Source of the DNA: Oscillospiraceae bacterium
GTDB taxonomy: Bacteria > Bacillota > Clostridia > Oscillospirales > Acutalibacteraceae
NCBI GenBank assembly: GCA_031256825.1
Contig: JAIRPV010000021.1
Span: 59,882 to 123,881, forward strand
Direction of reading: 5' to 3'
Length of the DNA: 64,000 bases
Under the pieces are notes generated by a model. It saw only the letters and a list, made by a program, of their open reading frames with translations, ran no database searches and was not told where the DNA came from. Numbering within the stretch: the stretch's first letter is position 1; each line of letters starts with the position of its first letter. The translations under genes and the position numbers were made by a program. This document shows, in pieces, positions 1 through 8,613 of this stretch.

Positions 1-853
1 GATAGAGCAGCACAGGCAGGGCCATGCCGTGCACCACGCCGTAAATGCGCATGGCTTCTTCGCTGGAGCGGCCGGAGGCTTGAAAGCCCCGGGGGATCAG
101 CAAGTGCTCGGTGGTCAGCAGCACGCTGCGGGCGCAGGCCCCGGCGGCTTCGGGCGCGGCGATGTGGAGCAGCGCGCGCAGCGAAACGGCATCCTGCGGG
201 CGCGGGCGGCGGCGCATGTCTTTGGATTGCCGCAGCAGAAGAAACGAAAAAACCGCCACGGCGGCCTGGCCGGCCACCATGCCGTAGACAATGCCAAGGC
301 AGGCGTATTCCACGCCGCGCGGGAGCATGGCGCCGAGAAACACCACAACACAGGCGATGCGCACCGCTTGTTCGAGCGCCTGCGAAATGGCGCAAAGATA
401 GACCCGCCGCACGGCTGTAAAGTAGCCCTGCATGGCGGTGGTCACAGCCACAAAGGGCAGACCAATGGCCAGCCATTGCAGCAGCCTGCAAGAACGGGGA
501 TCGCGCAGCCAATATTCGGCAATTGGCGAGGCCGCGGCAAACAGCGCCGCGCCGACGATTAAGCTGGTGAACAGGGAATAGCTCAGGCACAGGCGCATGG
601 AATGGCGCAGCGAGATGCCGGGATCCTTTGCCAACAGGTCAATGTTCAGCCTTGTGCTGGCGAGCTTTACCCCGGCGCAGCCAAAGGTAACCGCCATGGC
701 GTATACGGTGAGGGTCAGCTGGAACAGGCCGATGCCAATCGTGCCGATTTTGTTGGTTAGATACACGTTGTAGCTCACCGTGACGGTTTGCATAATGAAG
801 GAAGCGGCGGTGAGCAAAGCGGTATTGAGGATCAGTTTGCGGGTGTTTTTCAT
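1..853 (-). CDS. SpoVB/MurJ-like polysaccharide or lipid flippase, C-terminus cut by window edge
   Basis: Reads leftwards from an ATG at 853 with a good ribosome site (AGGGGGAG) ending about 6 bases before it; the 3' end lies outside the window, so only about 284 residues are visible. The N-terminus begins MKNTRKLILNTALLTAASF and goes on through hydrophobic segments; the stretch NKIGTIGIGLFQLTLTVYAM around residues 30-50 resembles the first helices of stage V sporulation protein B and other MATE/PST-type flippases, where a similar (A/G)xxGxGLFQL motif is typical. Such proteins move lipid-linked sugars across the membrane; SpoVB acts in spore cortex formation. It diverges from the lipoprotein gene to the right. 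SpoVB rather than another PST-family flippase is inference. Confidence 0.7.
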   Translation of the reverse strand, partial: MKNTRKLILNTALLTAASFIMQTVTVSYNVYLTNKIGTIGIGLFQLTLTVYAMAVTFGCAGVKLASTRLNIDLLAKDPGISLRHSMRLCLSYSLFTSLIVGAALFAAASPIAEYWLRDPRSCRLLQWLAIGLPFVAVTTAMQGYFTAVRRVYLCAISQALEQAVRIACVVVFLGAMLPRGVEYACLGIVYGMVAGQAAVAVFSFLLLRQSKDMRRRPRPQDAVSLRALLHIAAPEAAGACARSVLLTTEHLLIPRGFQASGRSSEEAMRIYGVVHGMALPVLLY

Positions 854-955
854 CGGACTCCCCCTAATTTTCTCCAAAAATTCACAATCCGCCGTTGAAC
901 TGTTCATCACTTTTGTTTTACCATAAATATATGTTATGAAAGTCCAAAATAGCTC

Positions 956-984
956 TTGCATTTCGCTGAAATATGCGCTATAAT
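956..984 (+). promoter_or_regulatory. Sigma-A type promoter of the Thr-tailed lipoprotein gene
   Basis: TTGCAT at 956-961 and TATAAT at 979-984 are separated by 17 bases, 30 bases before the lipoprotein start. Confidence 0.8.
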
Positions 985-1013
985 AAAAAACGATCCTCAT
1001 TGAAGGGAGATGG

Positions 1014-1925
1014 ATGATTTTGAGGAAAATGAAGCGGTGGATGGCGCTGCTGCTGACGGGAACGGCGCTGCTGACCCTCGCGGCCTGCAAGAAGAAGGGG
1101 GACGACAAGCCCACGCTTGCCACATCGGCGGCCGCCGAAACCACGGCCGCAAACGCAACATCCGCGCCGGAAATCGCCTCTTGGACCATTGAGGTGCGGG
1201 GCGTGCCGAATGTGACGCAGCTGAAAAGCCTGGAAGCCCAGTATCTTCCAAAGCTGGAAGTAGACATGACCTCGACCAACGCCGAGGGGTTCACAGTGAC
1301 CAACCGCTACGGCGGCGTAACGCTGCGATCGATTCTGGGTTATTTCGGCGTTCCGGATGCGGCGACGGTAGAAGTGGTTTCCATTGATGGCAGCAAAGCG
1401 GTTTACACACAAAACATAGCCATGGCGGAAGACACGCTGCTGGCTTGGGAGATCGACGGAAAACCCATCGACACCAGCCCGCCGCTGCGCATGTGCCCGC
1501 GCACAGGTTCGCCGGATCAGTATGTGAAGCTGGTTTCGGCGATCAATATCGTGCCGCTTTCGGCGGCGCAGACGACAACGGATCCCGGTTCTTATGTGGA
1601 TCTTTACAGTTCCACATACCCGCCGTTTCCGACTTACACCTACCCGGTATCGCAGTATATCGGCACAAACCCGAAGACCACAACGACCACCACCACGACC
1701 AGCACCACAACCACAGCTCCAACTACGACGACTGCCAGCACAACCACGGCGACCACAACAACGACCCGCGCAACCTATGGCTCCTACAGCTATCCGGGGC
1801 CGGCGAATCCTTCCGGCGTGTTTAATACGACCACGACAACAACGACAGCGACAACAACGGGCACAACAGGTTCTACCATCCCAACAAGGCCCCCGGATTT
1901 GCCGCCCAACTTCCCGTGGTCGTGA
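1014..1925 (+). CDS. Lipoprotein with sulfite-oxidase-like fold domain and Thr-rich tail
   Basis: 303 residues. A lipobox (LAAC, Cys25) follows a basic, hydrophobic signal peptide, so the protein should be lipid-anchored outside the cell. Residues about 54-185 look like the molybdopterin-binding (SUOX-like) fold seen in many secreted Gram-positive proteins: a GVTLRSILGYFGV stretch, a DTLLAWEIDGKPI stretch and PLRM followed by VKLVSAINI near the end of the domain. I see no convincing cofactor cysteine in the usual place, so it may be a non-catalytic relative. Residues about 217-295 are almost wholly Thr with Ala/Ser, a low-complexity, probably wall-spanning or glycosylated tail. ATG 1014 is used; Met6 (1029) with GAGG just upstream is a possible alternative start. 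Own promoter and terminator, single-gene unit. Confidence 0.65.
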   Translation: MILRKMKRWMALLLTGTALLTLAACKKKGDDKPTLATSAAAETTAANATSAPEIASWTIEVRGVPNVTQLKSLEAQYLPKLEVDMTSTNAEGFTVTNRYGGVTLRSILGYFGVPDAATVEVVSIDGSKAVYTQNIAMAEDTLLAWEIDGKPIDTSPPLRMCPRTGSPDQYVKLVSAINIVPLSAAQTTTDPGSYVDLYSSTYPPFPTYTYPVSQYIGTNPKTTTTTTTTSTTTTAPTTTTASTTTATTTTTRATYGSYSYPGPANPSGVFNTTTTTTTATTTGTTGSTIPTRPPDLPPNFPWS

Positions 1926-1943
1926 ATCAGTAAAAATAAAAAG

Positions 1944-1974
1944 CGCAGGCCTGTTTGGGCCTGCGTGTTTTTTT
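1944..1974 (+). terminator. Intrinsic terminator after the lipoprotein gene
   Basis: Arms CGCAGGCC (1944-1951) and GGCCTGCG (1958-1965) are perfectly complementary and followed by TG and a run of T. Confidence 0.9.
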
Positions 1975-2044
1975 GCGGGGAACCCAAATAAAACGCTTTG
2001 ACAGCAAGAATCTTAAAAAATTTCGCGTTTGCAGAAAAAATCTC

Positions 2045-2073
2045 TTGACAAACCCCGGAAACTCTGTTATACT
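2045..2073 (+). promoter_or_regulatory. Promoter of infC-rpmI-rplT
   Basis: TTGACA at 2045-2050, 17-base spacer, TATACT at 2068-2073. It lies downstream of the ATG at 2029, which shows that the long in-frame upstream extension of infC is not translated. Confidence 0.9.
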
Positions 2074-2079
2074 GTTGAG

Positions 2080-2226
2080 GCAAACAAGCGGAGCCTTTTG
2101 TTCGGCTCCTACCCACAGGGCCGGGTCTGCTGCGGGTCAATAATGGTTAGGGGGTTTCCCCCTGCCCTATTGATGCGCCGCGCGGTCTGCCCGTGCGTCT
2201 TTTATTTTTCTGGGAGGTGTTTTCAC
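2080..2226 (+). promoter_or_regulatory. Long 5' leader of the infC operon (candidate L20-type autoregulatory leader)
   Basis: About 147 bases separate the expected transcription start from infC. The leader holds a hairpin GGAGCC/GGCTCC (2090-2109) and a second one GGGGG-TTT-CCCCC (2150-2162). In other Bacillota ribosomal protein L20 binds a leader here to repress the operon. The position fits; I cannot confirm the L20 pseudoknot by eye. Confidence 0.5.
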
Positions 2227-2757
2227 ATCGGCACACAAAGGGAACAGCAGCAAATCAACGACGCCATACGCGACCGAGAGGTGCGCGTGGTTTCCGAAAC
2301 CGGCGAACAGCTTGGCATCATGTCCTCGCTGCAGGCGCTGCGCATGGCCGAAAGCCGCAACCTTGATTTGGTCAAGATAGCGCCGCAGGCCAGGCCGCCT
2401 GTGGTGAAGATCATGGACTACGGCAAGTTCCGCTTTGAGCAGAGCCGCCGCGAAAAAGAGGCCCGCAAAAACCAGCGCGTTGTTGAACTCAAGGAGATCC
2501 GTCTGTCTGTTGGCATTGATAAGCACGATTTCGATACGAAGGCTAGGCAAGCCAGGCAGTTCCTTGAGCAAGGCCATAAAGTTAAGGTCTCCATCCGTTT
2601 CCGCGGGCGCGAGATGGCTCACGCCAACCTTGCGAACGACAACATGAAGGAATTTGCCGAATCCTGCGCCGAGGTCAGCACGGTGGAACGCGTGCCGAAA
2701 CTCGAGGGGCGGCAGATGCTGATGTTTTTAACGCCGAAAGCAAAACCGCAGCCATAA
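2227..2757 (+). CDS. infC: Translation initiation factor IF-3, ATC start
   Basis: IF-3 binds the 30S subunit and controls start-codon selection and subunit dissociation. From 2227 the product is 176 residues, the normal family length, and shows QINDAIRDREVRVV, LDLVKIAPQARPPVVKIMDYGKF and the late IRFRGREMAH motif. The start is decided by a strong ribosome site GGGAGGTG (2212-2219) seven bases before the ATC at 2227; no ATG, GTG or TTG lies at a suitable distance. Rare AUU/AUC starts are typical of infC and serve autoregulation, since IF-3 discriminates against them. An upstream in-frame ATG at 2173 lacks a ribosome site. First gene of infC-rpmI-rplT. Confidence 0.93.
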   Translation: MGTQREQQQINDAIRDREVRVVSETGEQLGIMSSLQALRMAESRNLDLVKIAPQARPPVVKIMDYGKFRFEQSRREKEARKNQRVVELKEIRLSVGIDKHDFDTKARQARQFLEQGHKVKVSIRFRGREMAHANLANDNMKEFAESCAEVSTVERVPKLEGRQMLMFLTPKAKPQP

Positions 2758-2778
2758 ATAATCAGGAGGAAACAACGT

Positions 2779-2979
2779 ATGCCAAAAATTAAGACCCATT
2801 CGGGCGCGAAAAAGCGCTTCAAGCTTTCCAAGAATGGCAAGCCTTTGCGTGCCAGGGCGTATTCCAGCCACGACATCAAGGGCCGCAAAAACGCCAAGAA
2901 AAAGCGCCAGCTGCGCGGCAAAACCGTGGCCGACGTCACCAATGTGCGCCAAATCAAGAAGCTTATCCCCTATAAATAG
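2779..2979 (+). CDS. rpmI: 50S ribosomal protein bL35
   Basis: 66 residues beginning MPKIKTHSGAKKRFKLSKNG, the bL35 signature, very basic, of standard length. It belongs to the large ribosomal subunit. AGGAGG at 2764-2769 precedes the ATG. Lies between infC and rplT in the usual three-gene operon. Confidence 0.98.
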   Translation: MPKIKTHSGAKKRFKLSKNGKPLRARAYSSHDIKGRKNAKKKRQLRGKTVADVTNVRQIKKLIPYK

Positions 2980-3097
2980 GAGACAGAATCCGTTGGGTCA
3001 TTGCCTGACCGCCGGAAGGAGATAAGCTGTTCCCTGACGTCCAGCGTATTCCAGCCCCCAAAATAACCACTATCAACCAACTGGAGGATATTACCGT

Positions 3098-3451
3098 ATG
3101 GCACGTGTAAAAGGCGCGATGATGACGCGCAAGCGCAGGAAGAAAGTACTCAAGCTCGCAAAGGGATACTACGGCTCCAAGAGCCGCCTGTTTAAAACCG
3201 CCAAGCAGGCCGTGATGAAGTCCGGCCAGTACGCCTATATTGGCCGCAAGCAGCGTAAGCGCGATTTCCGCCGCCTGTGGATTACCCGTATTTCTGCCGC
3301 CGCGAAGATGAACGGCATGAACTACTCCACCTTCATCAACGGCCTGAAGCGCGCGGGCGTTACCCTGAACCGCAAAATGCTCAGCGAAATTGCCATTGCC
3401 GATCCGGCGGCGTTTACGCAGCTGGCGGAGCGGGCGAAAGCGGCGCGCTGA
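3098..3451 (+). CDS. rplT: 50S ribosomal protein bL20
   Basis: 117 residues, [20 protein letters not shown] at the N-terminus, characteristic of bL20, which nucleates early 50S assembly and represses its own operon in Bacillota. TGGAGG at 3081-3086 is 11 bases before the ATG. The gap to rpmI is unusually long (118 bases) and holds no gene or clear terminator. Confidence 0.98.
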   Translation: MARVKGAMMTRKRRKKVLKLAKGYYGSKSRLFKTAKQAVMKSGQYAYIGRKQRKRDFRRLWITRISAAAKMNGMNYSTFINGLKRAGVTLNRKMLSEIAIADPAAFTQLAERAKAAR

Positions 3452-3462
3452 ACAAGAGGCAG

Positions 3463-4179
3463 GTGACAGACACGAACAAATTTACCGGGAAAGCCGATGC
3501 TTATGCCGCCGGGCGGCCCGGCTACGCTGCGGGCGCGATTGATTTTATCTGTGGCCTGCTGCCCATCGGCGCGGCGATTGCCGACGTTGGCGCGGGCACG
3601 GGAAAGTTCACGCAGCCGCTTGCGGCGCGGGGCTGCGAGATATTCGCCGTTGAGCCAAATGGCGAAATGCGAGGGAAGATCGTGGCGCGAAGCAATCTTC
3701 ATGTGATTGACGGCACGGCGGAGGCGACAGGCCTTGCGGATCAGAGCGTTGACGCGGTGACTTGCGCGCAAGCCTTTCACTGGTTTGATCCGGAGGGGTT
3801 CCGGCGCGAGTGCCAGCGGATTTTGCGGCCGGGCGGACGCGTGTTTGTGATATACAACCGGCCTGTGGATGAGAGGCACGACGAAGCGCTGGCCTGGTGG
3901 AACAGCGGCGAAACCAACAGCGCGCGAACCAAAATTGAGCGGCGTTTGCCCGATCTACAGGAATTTTTTGGCCCTGGCCTGCGGGAGGAGCGTTTTCCGC
4001 ACACGGTGGTGAGCGACGCGGCGCGCTGGGAGCAGAGCATGTTGTCGCACAGCGTTTCCCCTTTGCCCGGCGACGCGGCGTATGACCGCTTTATAGAAAG
4101 CGTGCGCGCCGTTTTTGCCCGCTGCCAAGTGGATGGAACGATGTCCGTCACGTATGAAACCATTGTTTACACCGCCTAA
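3463..4179 (+). CDS. Class I SAM-dependent methyltransferase
   Basis: About 238 residues from GTG 3463, with AAGAGGC just upstream and only 11 bases after rplT. Motif I is ADVGAGTGKFTQPL followed by an acidic end of strand 2 (FAVEPNGEMR), and AVTCAQAFHWFDPE matches the Methyltransf_11 family, in which QAFHWF is common. The C-terminal part (RPGGRVFVIYN) completes the Rossmann core. Substrate unknown; the family includes small-molecule methylases. The start is not certain since GTG has only four bases of spacing from its ribosome site. A hairpin terminator follows. Confidence 0.8.
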   Translation: MTDTNKFTGKADAYAAGRPGYAAGAIDFICGLLPIGAAIADVGAGTGKFTQPLAARGCEIFAVEPNGEMRGKIVARSNLHVIDGTAEATGLADQSVDAVTCAQAFHWFDPEGFRRECQRILRPGGRVFVIYNRPVDERHDEALAWWNSGETNSARTKIERRLPDLQEFFGPGLREERFPHTVVSDAARWEQSMLSHSVSPLPGDAAYDRFIESVRAVFARCQVDGTMSVTYETIVYTA

Positions 4180-4182
4180 GCC

Positions 4183-4215
4183 ACAGGCAGACTTTGAACG
4201 GTCTGCCTGTTAGAT
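4183..4215 (+). terminator. Hairpin terminator after the methyltransferase gene
   Basis: ACAGGCAGAC (4183-4192) and GTCTGCCTGT (4201-4210) are perfect ten-base arms with an eight-base loop. The T run after it is interrupted (TAGATTTTAG), so termination may be partial. Confidence 0.7.
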
Positions 4216-4243
4216 TTTAGATATTTGGCGTTAGACTTTAGAA
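4209..4243. repeat. Degenerate heptanucleotide repeat, TTTAGAY type
   Basis: Read in sevens from 4209 the sequence is GTTAGAT, TTTAGAT, ATTTGGC, GTTAGAC, TTTAGAA. A matching array on the opposite strand lies at 36864-36903. Confidence 0.55.
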
Positions 4244-4265
4244 GCCAAGCGCGCGGGTGCAACAT

Positions 4266-5033
4266 ATGATAGAACGCATCGCCTCAAAAGAGAACGCAAA
4301 AATAAAAGCCGCTGTGCGCTTGCGCGAAAGCGCGCGAGAGCGCCGCGAGCAGGGCCGCTTTTTCCTCGAGGGCTATCGCCTGTGCACCGACGCCATGGCA
4401 TCCGGTTATGTGCCAGAGATACTTTACTGCACGGATTCCGCCCTGCAAAAATATGGGATAAAGGCCGCGAATACCGTGCTGATCTCCGAAGAAATTGCGC
4501 GCAAATTGGGAGACACCAAAACCCCGCAGGGAATCTTTGGGGTGTTCAACGCGCAGAAGGCGGGAGACGGCGGGCCTTTCTGGCGGCCGGATGGCCGCTA
4601 CATTGCCCTGGAGAATGTGCAGGATCCCGGCAATTTTGGGGCGATTGCCCGCACGGCGGAAGCGCTGGGGCTATCGGGCCTGGCGGCTTCCGGCGGATGC
4701 GACGCGTATCACCCAAAAGCGCTGCGGGCTTCGATGGGCGCGCTGCTGCGGCTGCCGGTTTTGCTGGCGGAAGACTTGCCGGCGGCTTTGGCCGGGAGCG
4801 GTTTACCCTGCTACGCCGCCGTGCCGGACAGAACAGCTTTGCCGCTCCCCGCGCTCTCTTTTCCCGCCGGGGCGGTGATTGCTGTTGGCAACGAGGGCGC
4901 TGGTTTGAGCGGCGCGGTTCTTGCCGCCTGCCGCTATCAAATCACTATTCCCATGCCTGGCCGGGCGGAAAGCCTCAACGCCGCCGCTGCCGCGACCATC
5001 TTTTTGTGGGAACTTTGCAAGAAAGCGAGCTGA
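4266..5033 (+). CDS. TrmH/SpoU-family RNA 2'-O-methyltransferase
   Basis: About 255 residues. The N-terminus (IERIASKENAKIKAAVRLRES, then RREQGRFFLEGYRL) is the RNA-binding substrate domain of RlmB/TsnR-type enzymes. The SPOUT knot motifs follow: ALENVQDPGNFGAIARTAEA (motif 1), VIAVGNEGAGLS (motif 2) and IPMPGRAESLNAAAAATIFL (motif 3). It methylates a ribose in rRNA or tRNA; which one cannot be told. ATG 4266 is chosen; an in-frame GTG at 4257 is the alternative and neither has a strong ribosome site. Its stop lies just before the probable dprA start, suggesting coupling. Confidence 0.88.
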   Translation: MIERIASKENAKIKAAVRLRESARERREQGRFFLEGYRLCTDAMASGYVPEILYCTDSALQKYGIKAANTVLISEEIARKLGDTKTPQGIFGVFNAQKAGDGGPFWRPDGRYIALENVQDPGNFGAIARTAEALGLSGLAASGGCDAYHPKALRASMGALLRLPVLLAEDLPAALAGSGLPCYAAVPDRTALPLPALSFPAGAVIAVGNEGAGLSGAVLAACRYQITIPMPGRAESLNAAAAATIFLWELCKKAS

Positions 5034-5038
5034 TCCTT

Positions 5039-6247
5039 TTGCGTTCCGACGATCTCTATTGGGTCTGGCTGCAATTGGCGCTGGGCGTTTCGTCTTCGCT
5101 GCGCACACAGGAAATTGTGGATGCGTTCGGCGAGGAAGGCGCGCGGGGCGTTTATCACGCAAGTGAGTTCGAACGGCGCGTGGCCGGCGTGTTCACGAAT
5201 TTGCAGCTGAAAAAGCTGCAAGAAGCCAACCTGCGGCAGGCCGAGAATGTGCTGGAGGAATGCGAACGGCTGGGGCTGCATATCCTAACACCGCGCGGGC
5301 AGGAGTACCCTCCGCGCTTGCTGGAGATCCCCAATTATCCATTGGCGCTATATGCGCACGGGGATATGGGAGAAATCAACCAGCGGTTATGCCTTTCTAT
5401 TGTTGGCACCCGCCGGGCCGACCGAAAAAGCGTGGACATAGCCGGACGGCTTAGCGCGGATCTGGTGCGCGCGGGCTGCGCGATCATCTCTGGCTGCGCG
5501 CTGGGCATCGACAGCGCCGCTCACTGGGGCGCGCTGCACGCGGGCGGGCGGACGCTGGCTGTGCTGGGCTGCGGCTACGCGGCGGATTACCTGCCGGAAA
5601 ACACGGCCCTGCGAGAAAAAATCGCTCAAAACGGCGCGGTGATTACGGAGTATGCCGGGGCGGCGGCGCCCATGGCGCGCAATTTTCCGATACGCAACCG
5701 CATCATTTCCGGCATTTCTGTTGGGACAATCGTTGTGGAGGCGGGCGAGCGCAGCGGCAGCTTGATTACCGCCACCTGCGCCGCGGAACAGGGCCGCGAT
5801 GTGTTTGCTGTGCCGGGCGACGCGTTCGGCTCCACCTACACCGGCGGCAATAAGTTGATCCGCGAGGGCGCGAAACCCGTTTTTTCGGCGGTTGACGTGC
5901 TGGAAGAATACGAAATGATCTATCCCGGGCTGCTGAATATGCGCCGCGCCCGGCGCGATTTGGAGCGCGCGGCAATTGCCCCCGAACGGGTTGTCGTGCA
6001 GTCCGCGCCAAAACGCCGGGCCGCTTCCGCGGCGGCGCCCCCGGCGCCGGGCAAGCCAACCCGGCCTTTAAACGAAGCGGAAGAGAAAATCGCGCGGGCA
6101 TTGCGGGCCGGGCCGCTGCACATCGACGCGATTGCGAAACAGACCGGCTTGCCGTTCGGCGCGCTGTTTGCCGCGCTGACCACGCTTGAAATTGACGGCA
6201 TCGCAGCGCAGATGCCGGGCAAATTATACGAACTTAAACCAACCTGA
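5039..6247 (+). CDS. dprA: DNA-processing protein DprA
   Basis: DprA loads RecA onto incoming single-stranded DNA during natural transformation. The Rossmann core is plain: SIVGTRRADRKSVD, IISGCALGIDSAAH, LAVLGCGYAADYLPEN, NFPIRNRIISGIS, VVEAGERSGSLITATCAAEQ and VFAVPGDAFGSTYTGGNKLI, followed by a linker and a C-terminal winged-helix domain (residues about 340-402). The N-terminus reads as the usual small helical domain (YWVWLQLALG). The start is uncertain: TTG 5039 gives a family-like N-terminus six bases after the upstream stop; TTG 5015 and CTG 5030 are alternatives. No other competence gene is in the window. Confidence 0.92.
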   Translation: MRSDDLYWVWLQLALGVSSSLRTQEIVDAFGEEGARGVYHASEFERRVAGVFTNLQLKKLQEANLRQAENVLEECERLGLHILTPRGQEYPPRLLEIPNYPLALYAHGDMGEINQRLCLSIVGTRRADRKSVDIAGRLSADLVRAGCAIISGCALGIDSAAHWGALHAGGRTLAVLGCGYAADYLPENTALREKIAQNGAVITEYAGAAAPMARNFPIRNRIISGISVGTIVVEAGERSGSLITATCAAEQGRDVFAVPGDAFGSTYTGGNKLIREGAKPVFSAVDVLEEYEMIYPGLLNMRRARRDLERAAIAPERVVVQSAPKRRAASAAAPPAPGKPTRPLNEAEEKIARALRAGPLHIDAIAKQTGLPFGALFAALTTLEIDGIAAQMPGKLYELKPT

Positions 6248-6314
6248 ATCCCTGCATTTACAGGCGCGCCCGCGCCGATTCCCGGTTCTAACGCTATTTG
6301 TTATGGAGGGCATT

Positions 6315-8420
6315 GTGTCAAAGTTAGTCATCGTAGAATCCCCGGCCAAGGCAAAAAGCATCCAGAAATATCTGGGGGCGGGTTTCACAGTGGCATCCTC
6401 CATGGGGCATGTGCGCGATTTGCCGCCCGCCCGCCTGGCCGTGGATGTCAAGAAGGATTTCGCGCCGACATATGTGGTGATGAAAGACAAAGAAAAGCTG
6501 GTCAAGGAATTGCAGGGGAAGGCGGCCAAGAGCGACGAAGTCTTCCTGGCGACCGACCCTGACCGCGAGGGCGAGGCAATTTCGTGGCACCTTGCCACTC
6601 TGCTGGGGCTGGATTTGTCCGACAGCAACCGTGTCACATTCAACGAGATCACAAAAACCGGCGTGCAGGGCGGCATGGCCCATCCGCGCCGGGTGGATAT
6701 GGATTTGGTGAACGCGCAGCAGACGCGGCGCGTGCTGGATCGTTTGGTGGGCTACCGGCTGAGCCCTTTTGTCAGCCAAAAAATTCGCCGGGGGCTTTCC
6801 GCCGGGCGTGTGCAAAGCGTGGCTGTGCGGCTGATTGTGGATCGCGAGCAAGAGATCCGCGCCTTTGTGCCGGAGGAATATTGGACAATTGAAGCGAAGC
6901 TGCTCAACACCGCGCGCAAGTCGCTCAAGGCGCTGTTTGTCGGCGATCAAAAAGGGAAAATTGCCCTGAACAGCAAGGAGCAGACGGACGAAATCCTTGC
7001 CCGCCTGCAAAACGCGCTGTTCTGGGCGGCGCAAATCAAAAAGGGATCGCGCAAGAAAAACCCTTCGCCGCCATTTAACACATCCACCCTTCAGCAGGAG
7101 GCCTCCCGCAAGCTGGGCTTCCAGGCGCAGCGCACCATGCGCACGGCGCAGGAGCTTTATGAGGGCGTGGATGTGCCGGGCTATGGCACGACGGGCCTGA
7201 TCACTTACATGCGCACGGATTCGCTGCGCGTTTCGGACGAGGCGCGCGCGGCGGCCAATGAATATATTGAACAGACATTTGGGAAGTCGTATTTGCCCGC
7301 GCAGCCGCGCTATTATAAATCGCGGGCGGGCGCGCAGGATGGCCACGAGGCCATTCGGCCCACGATGCCGGGGCTGGCCCCCGCGCAGCTGAAAGGCAGC
7401 CTCACGCCGGATCAGTGGAAGCTCTACGACTTGATCTGGAAGCGCTTTTTGGCCAGCCAGATGGCCAGTTGCTTGCAGGACACCGTTAAGGCAACTATTT
7501 TTGCCGCGAACGAAAACGACCGCAGGCAGAACCGCCATTTGGTATTCAGCGCCTCCGGTTATTCCGTGCGGTTCGACGGCTTCAGCCGCCTATATGTGAC
7601 CGGGAACGATAACGAGGAAGACGAAGAAGATAACCAGAAGCTGCCGGAGCTAAGGGAAGGCGAGGCGCTTGCGCTGAAAGAGCTGCTGCCGGGGCAGCAC
7701 TTTACGCAGCCGCCCGCGCGCTTCACAGAAGCGTCGCTCATCAAAAATCTGGAAGAGAGCGGCGTTGGGCGGCCGAGCACCTATGCGAGCATTATCAGCA
7801 CGATTTTGCACCGGGGCTATGTGACACGGCAGCAGAAAACGCTTGCCCCAACAGAGCTTGGCGAGGCGATGACCCAATTGCTGAAAGATCGGTTCCCGCA
7901 TATTGTGAACGTAAAGTTTACGGCGCAGATGGAAGACCGGCTCGATGAGGTTGGGCAGGGCAAGGCCGAGTATGTTTCCGTGCTGCGGGCGTTTTATGAC
8001 GATTTCGACGCGACGCTCACGAAGGCGAAGGCCGAGATGGAGGGCGTCAAGATCCAGCTCGAAGAGGATCAGACGGATATCCCGTGCGAAAAGTGCGGGC
8101 GGATGATGGTCATCAAAACCGGGCGCTTTGGGCGGTTTTTGGCCTGCCCCGGCTTCCCCGAGTGCAAAAACGCGAAGCCGCTTGTGGTGGAGTCGAAGGG
8201 CATGTGCCCGCGCTGCGGCAAAACCATTGTGCAGCGCAAGGCAAAAAAGACCGGCCGCGTGTTCTACGGCTGCTCGGGCTGGCCCGATTGCGACTTTGTC
8301 ACATGGGACGCGCCAACCGAAGAGCGCTGCCCCCAGTGCGGCAAAACGCTGTTTCAGCAGCGCGCCGGGGCGCTCAAGTGCGAGGGCTGCGGGTTCACCA
8401 AAAAAGCGGAGAAAAAATAG
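6315..8420 (+). CDS. topA: DNA topoisomerase I
   Basis: Type IA topoisomerase that relaxes negative supercoils. From GTG 6315 (GGAGGG at 6305-6310) the product is 701 residues, beginning SKLVIVESPAKAKSIQKYL, the Toprim start. DPDREGEAISWHLA supplies the Toprim acidic residues, and Tyr298 in TYMRTDSLRVS is the DNA-cleaving tyrosine. GVGRPSTYASII is the conserved late motif. Three C-terminal four-cysteine ribbons follow from about residue 590 (CEKCGRMM, CPRCGKTIV, CPQCGKTLF). dprA-topA order is standard in Clostridia; the 67-base gap suggests one operon. An in-frame ATG at 6303 overlaps the ribosome site and is less likely. Confidence 0.97.
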   Translation: MSKLVIVESPAKAKSIQKYLGAGFTVASSMGHVRDLPPARLAVDVKKDFAPTYVVMKDKEKLVKELQGKAAKSDEVFLATDPDREGEAISWHLATLLGLDLSDSNRVTFNEITKTGVQGGMAHPRRVDMDLVNAQQTRRVLDRLVGYRLSPFVSQKIRRGLSAGRVQSVAVRLIVDREQEIRAFVPEEYWTIEAKLLNTARKSLKALFVGDQKGKIALNSKEQTDEILARLQNALFWAAQIKKGSRKKNPSPPFNTSTLQQEASRKLGFQAQRTMRTAQELYEGVDVPGYGTTGLITYMRTDSLRVSDEARAAANEYIEQTFGKSYLPAQPRYYKSRAGAQDGHEAIRPTMPGLAPAQLKGSLTPDQWKLYDLIWKRFLASQMASCLQDTVKATIFAANENDRRQNRHLVFSASGYSVRFDGFSRLYVTGNDNEEDEEDNQKLPELREGEALALKELLPGQHFTQPPARFTEASLIKNLEESGVGRPSTYASIISTILHRGYVTRQQKTLAPTELGEAMTQLLKDRFPHIVNVKFTAQMEDRLDEVGQGKAEYVSVLRAFYDDFDATLTKAKAEMEGVKIQLEEDQTDIPCEKCGRMMVIKTGRFGRFLACPGFPECKNAKPLVVESKGMCPRCGKTIVQRKAKKTGRVFYGCSGWPDCDFVTWDAPTEERCPQCGKTLFQQRAGALKCEGCGFTKKAEKK

Positions 8421-8422
8421 CG

Positions 8423-8448
8423 CCGGGCCCTTCGGGGCCCGTTTTTTT
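8423..8448 (+). terminator. Terminator after topA
   Basis: CGGGCCC, loop TTC, GGGGCCCG and seven T. Confidence 0.93.
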
Positions 8449-8532
8449 GTGCAAGTTGCACAGATATACAAAGCGCACAAAAAATCTTGTGGTTGGGGCA
8501 GATAAATTGTATACAAAAAGCTGCTATTATTC

Positions 8533-8561
8533 TTGACAATTCGTGCTAATTATGTTAAAAT
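8533..8561 (+). promoter_or_regulatory. Promoter of the two-repeat surface protein gene
   Basis: TTGACA at 8533-8538, 17-base spacer, TAAAAT at 8556-8561. Confidence 0.85.
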
Positions 8562-8613
8562 GTTGTTGCGCTGTCATTTTAACGCGATAAAACAAAATAA
8601 AGGAGGAAAAACA

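Noticed and set aside
2029..2226. Extension of IF-3 back to an ATG at 2029 or 2173
   Set aside because: The promoter (2045-2073) lies downstream of 2029, the ATG at 2173 has no ribosome site, and the extra residues do not resemble IF-3.
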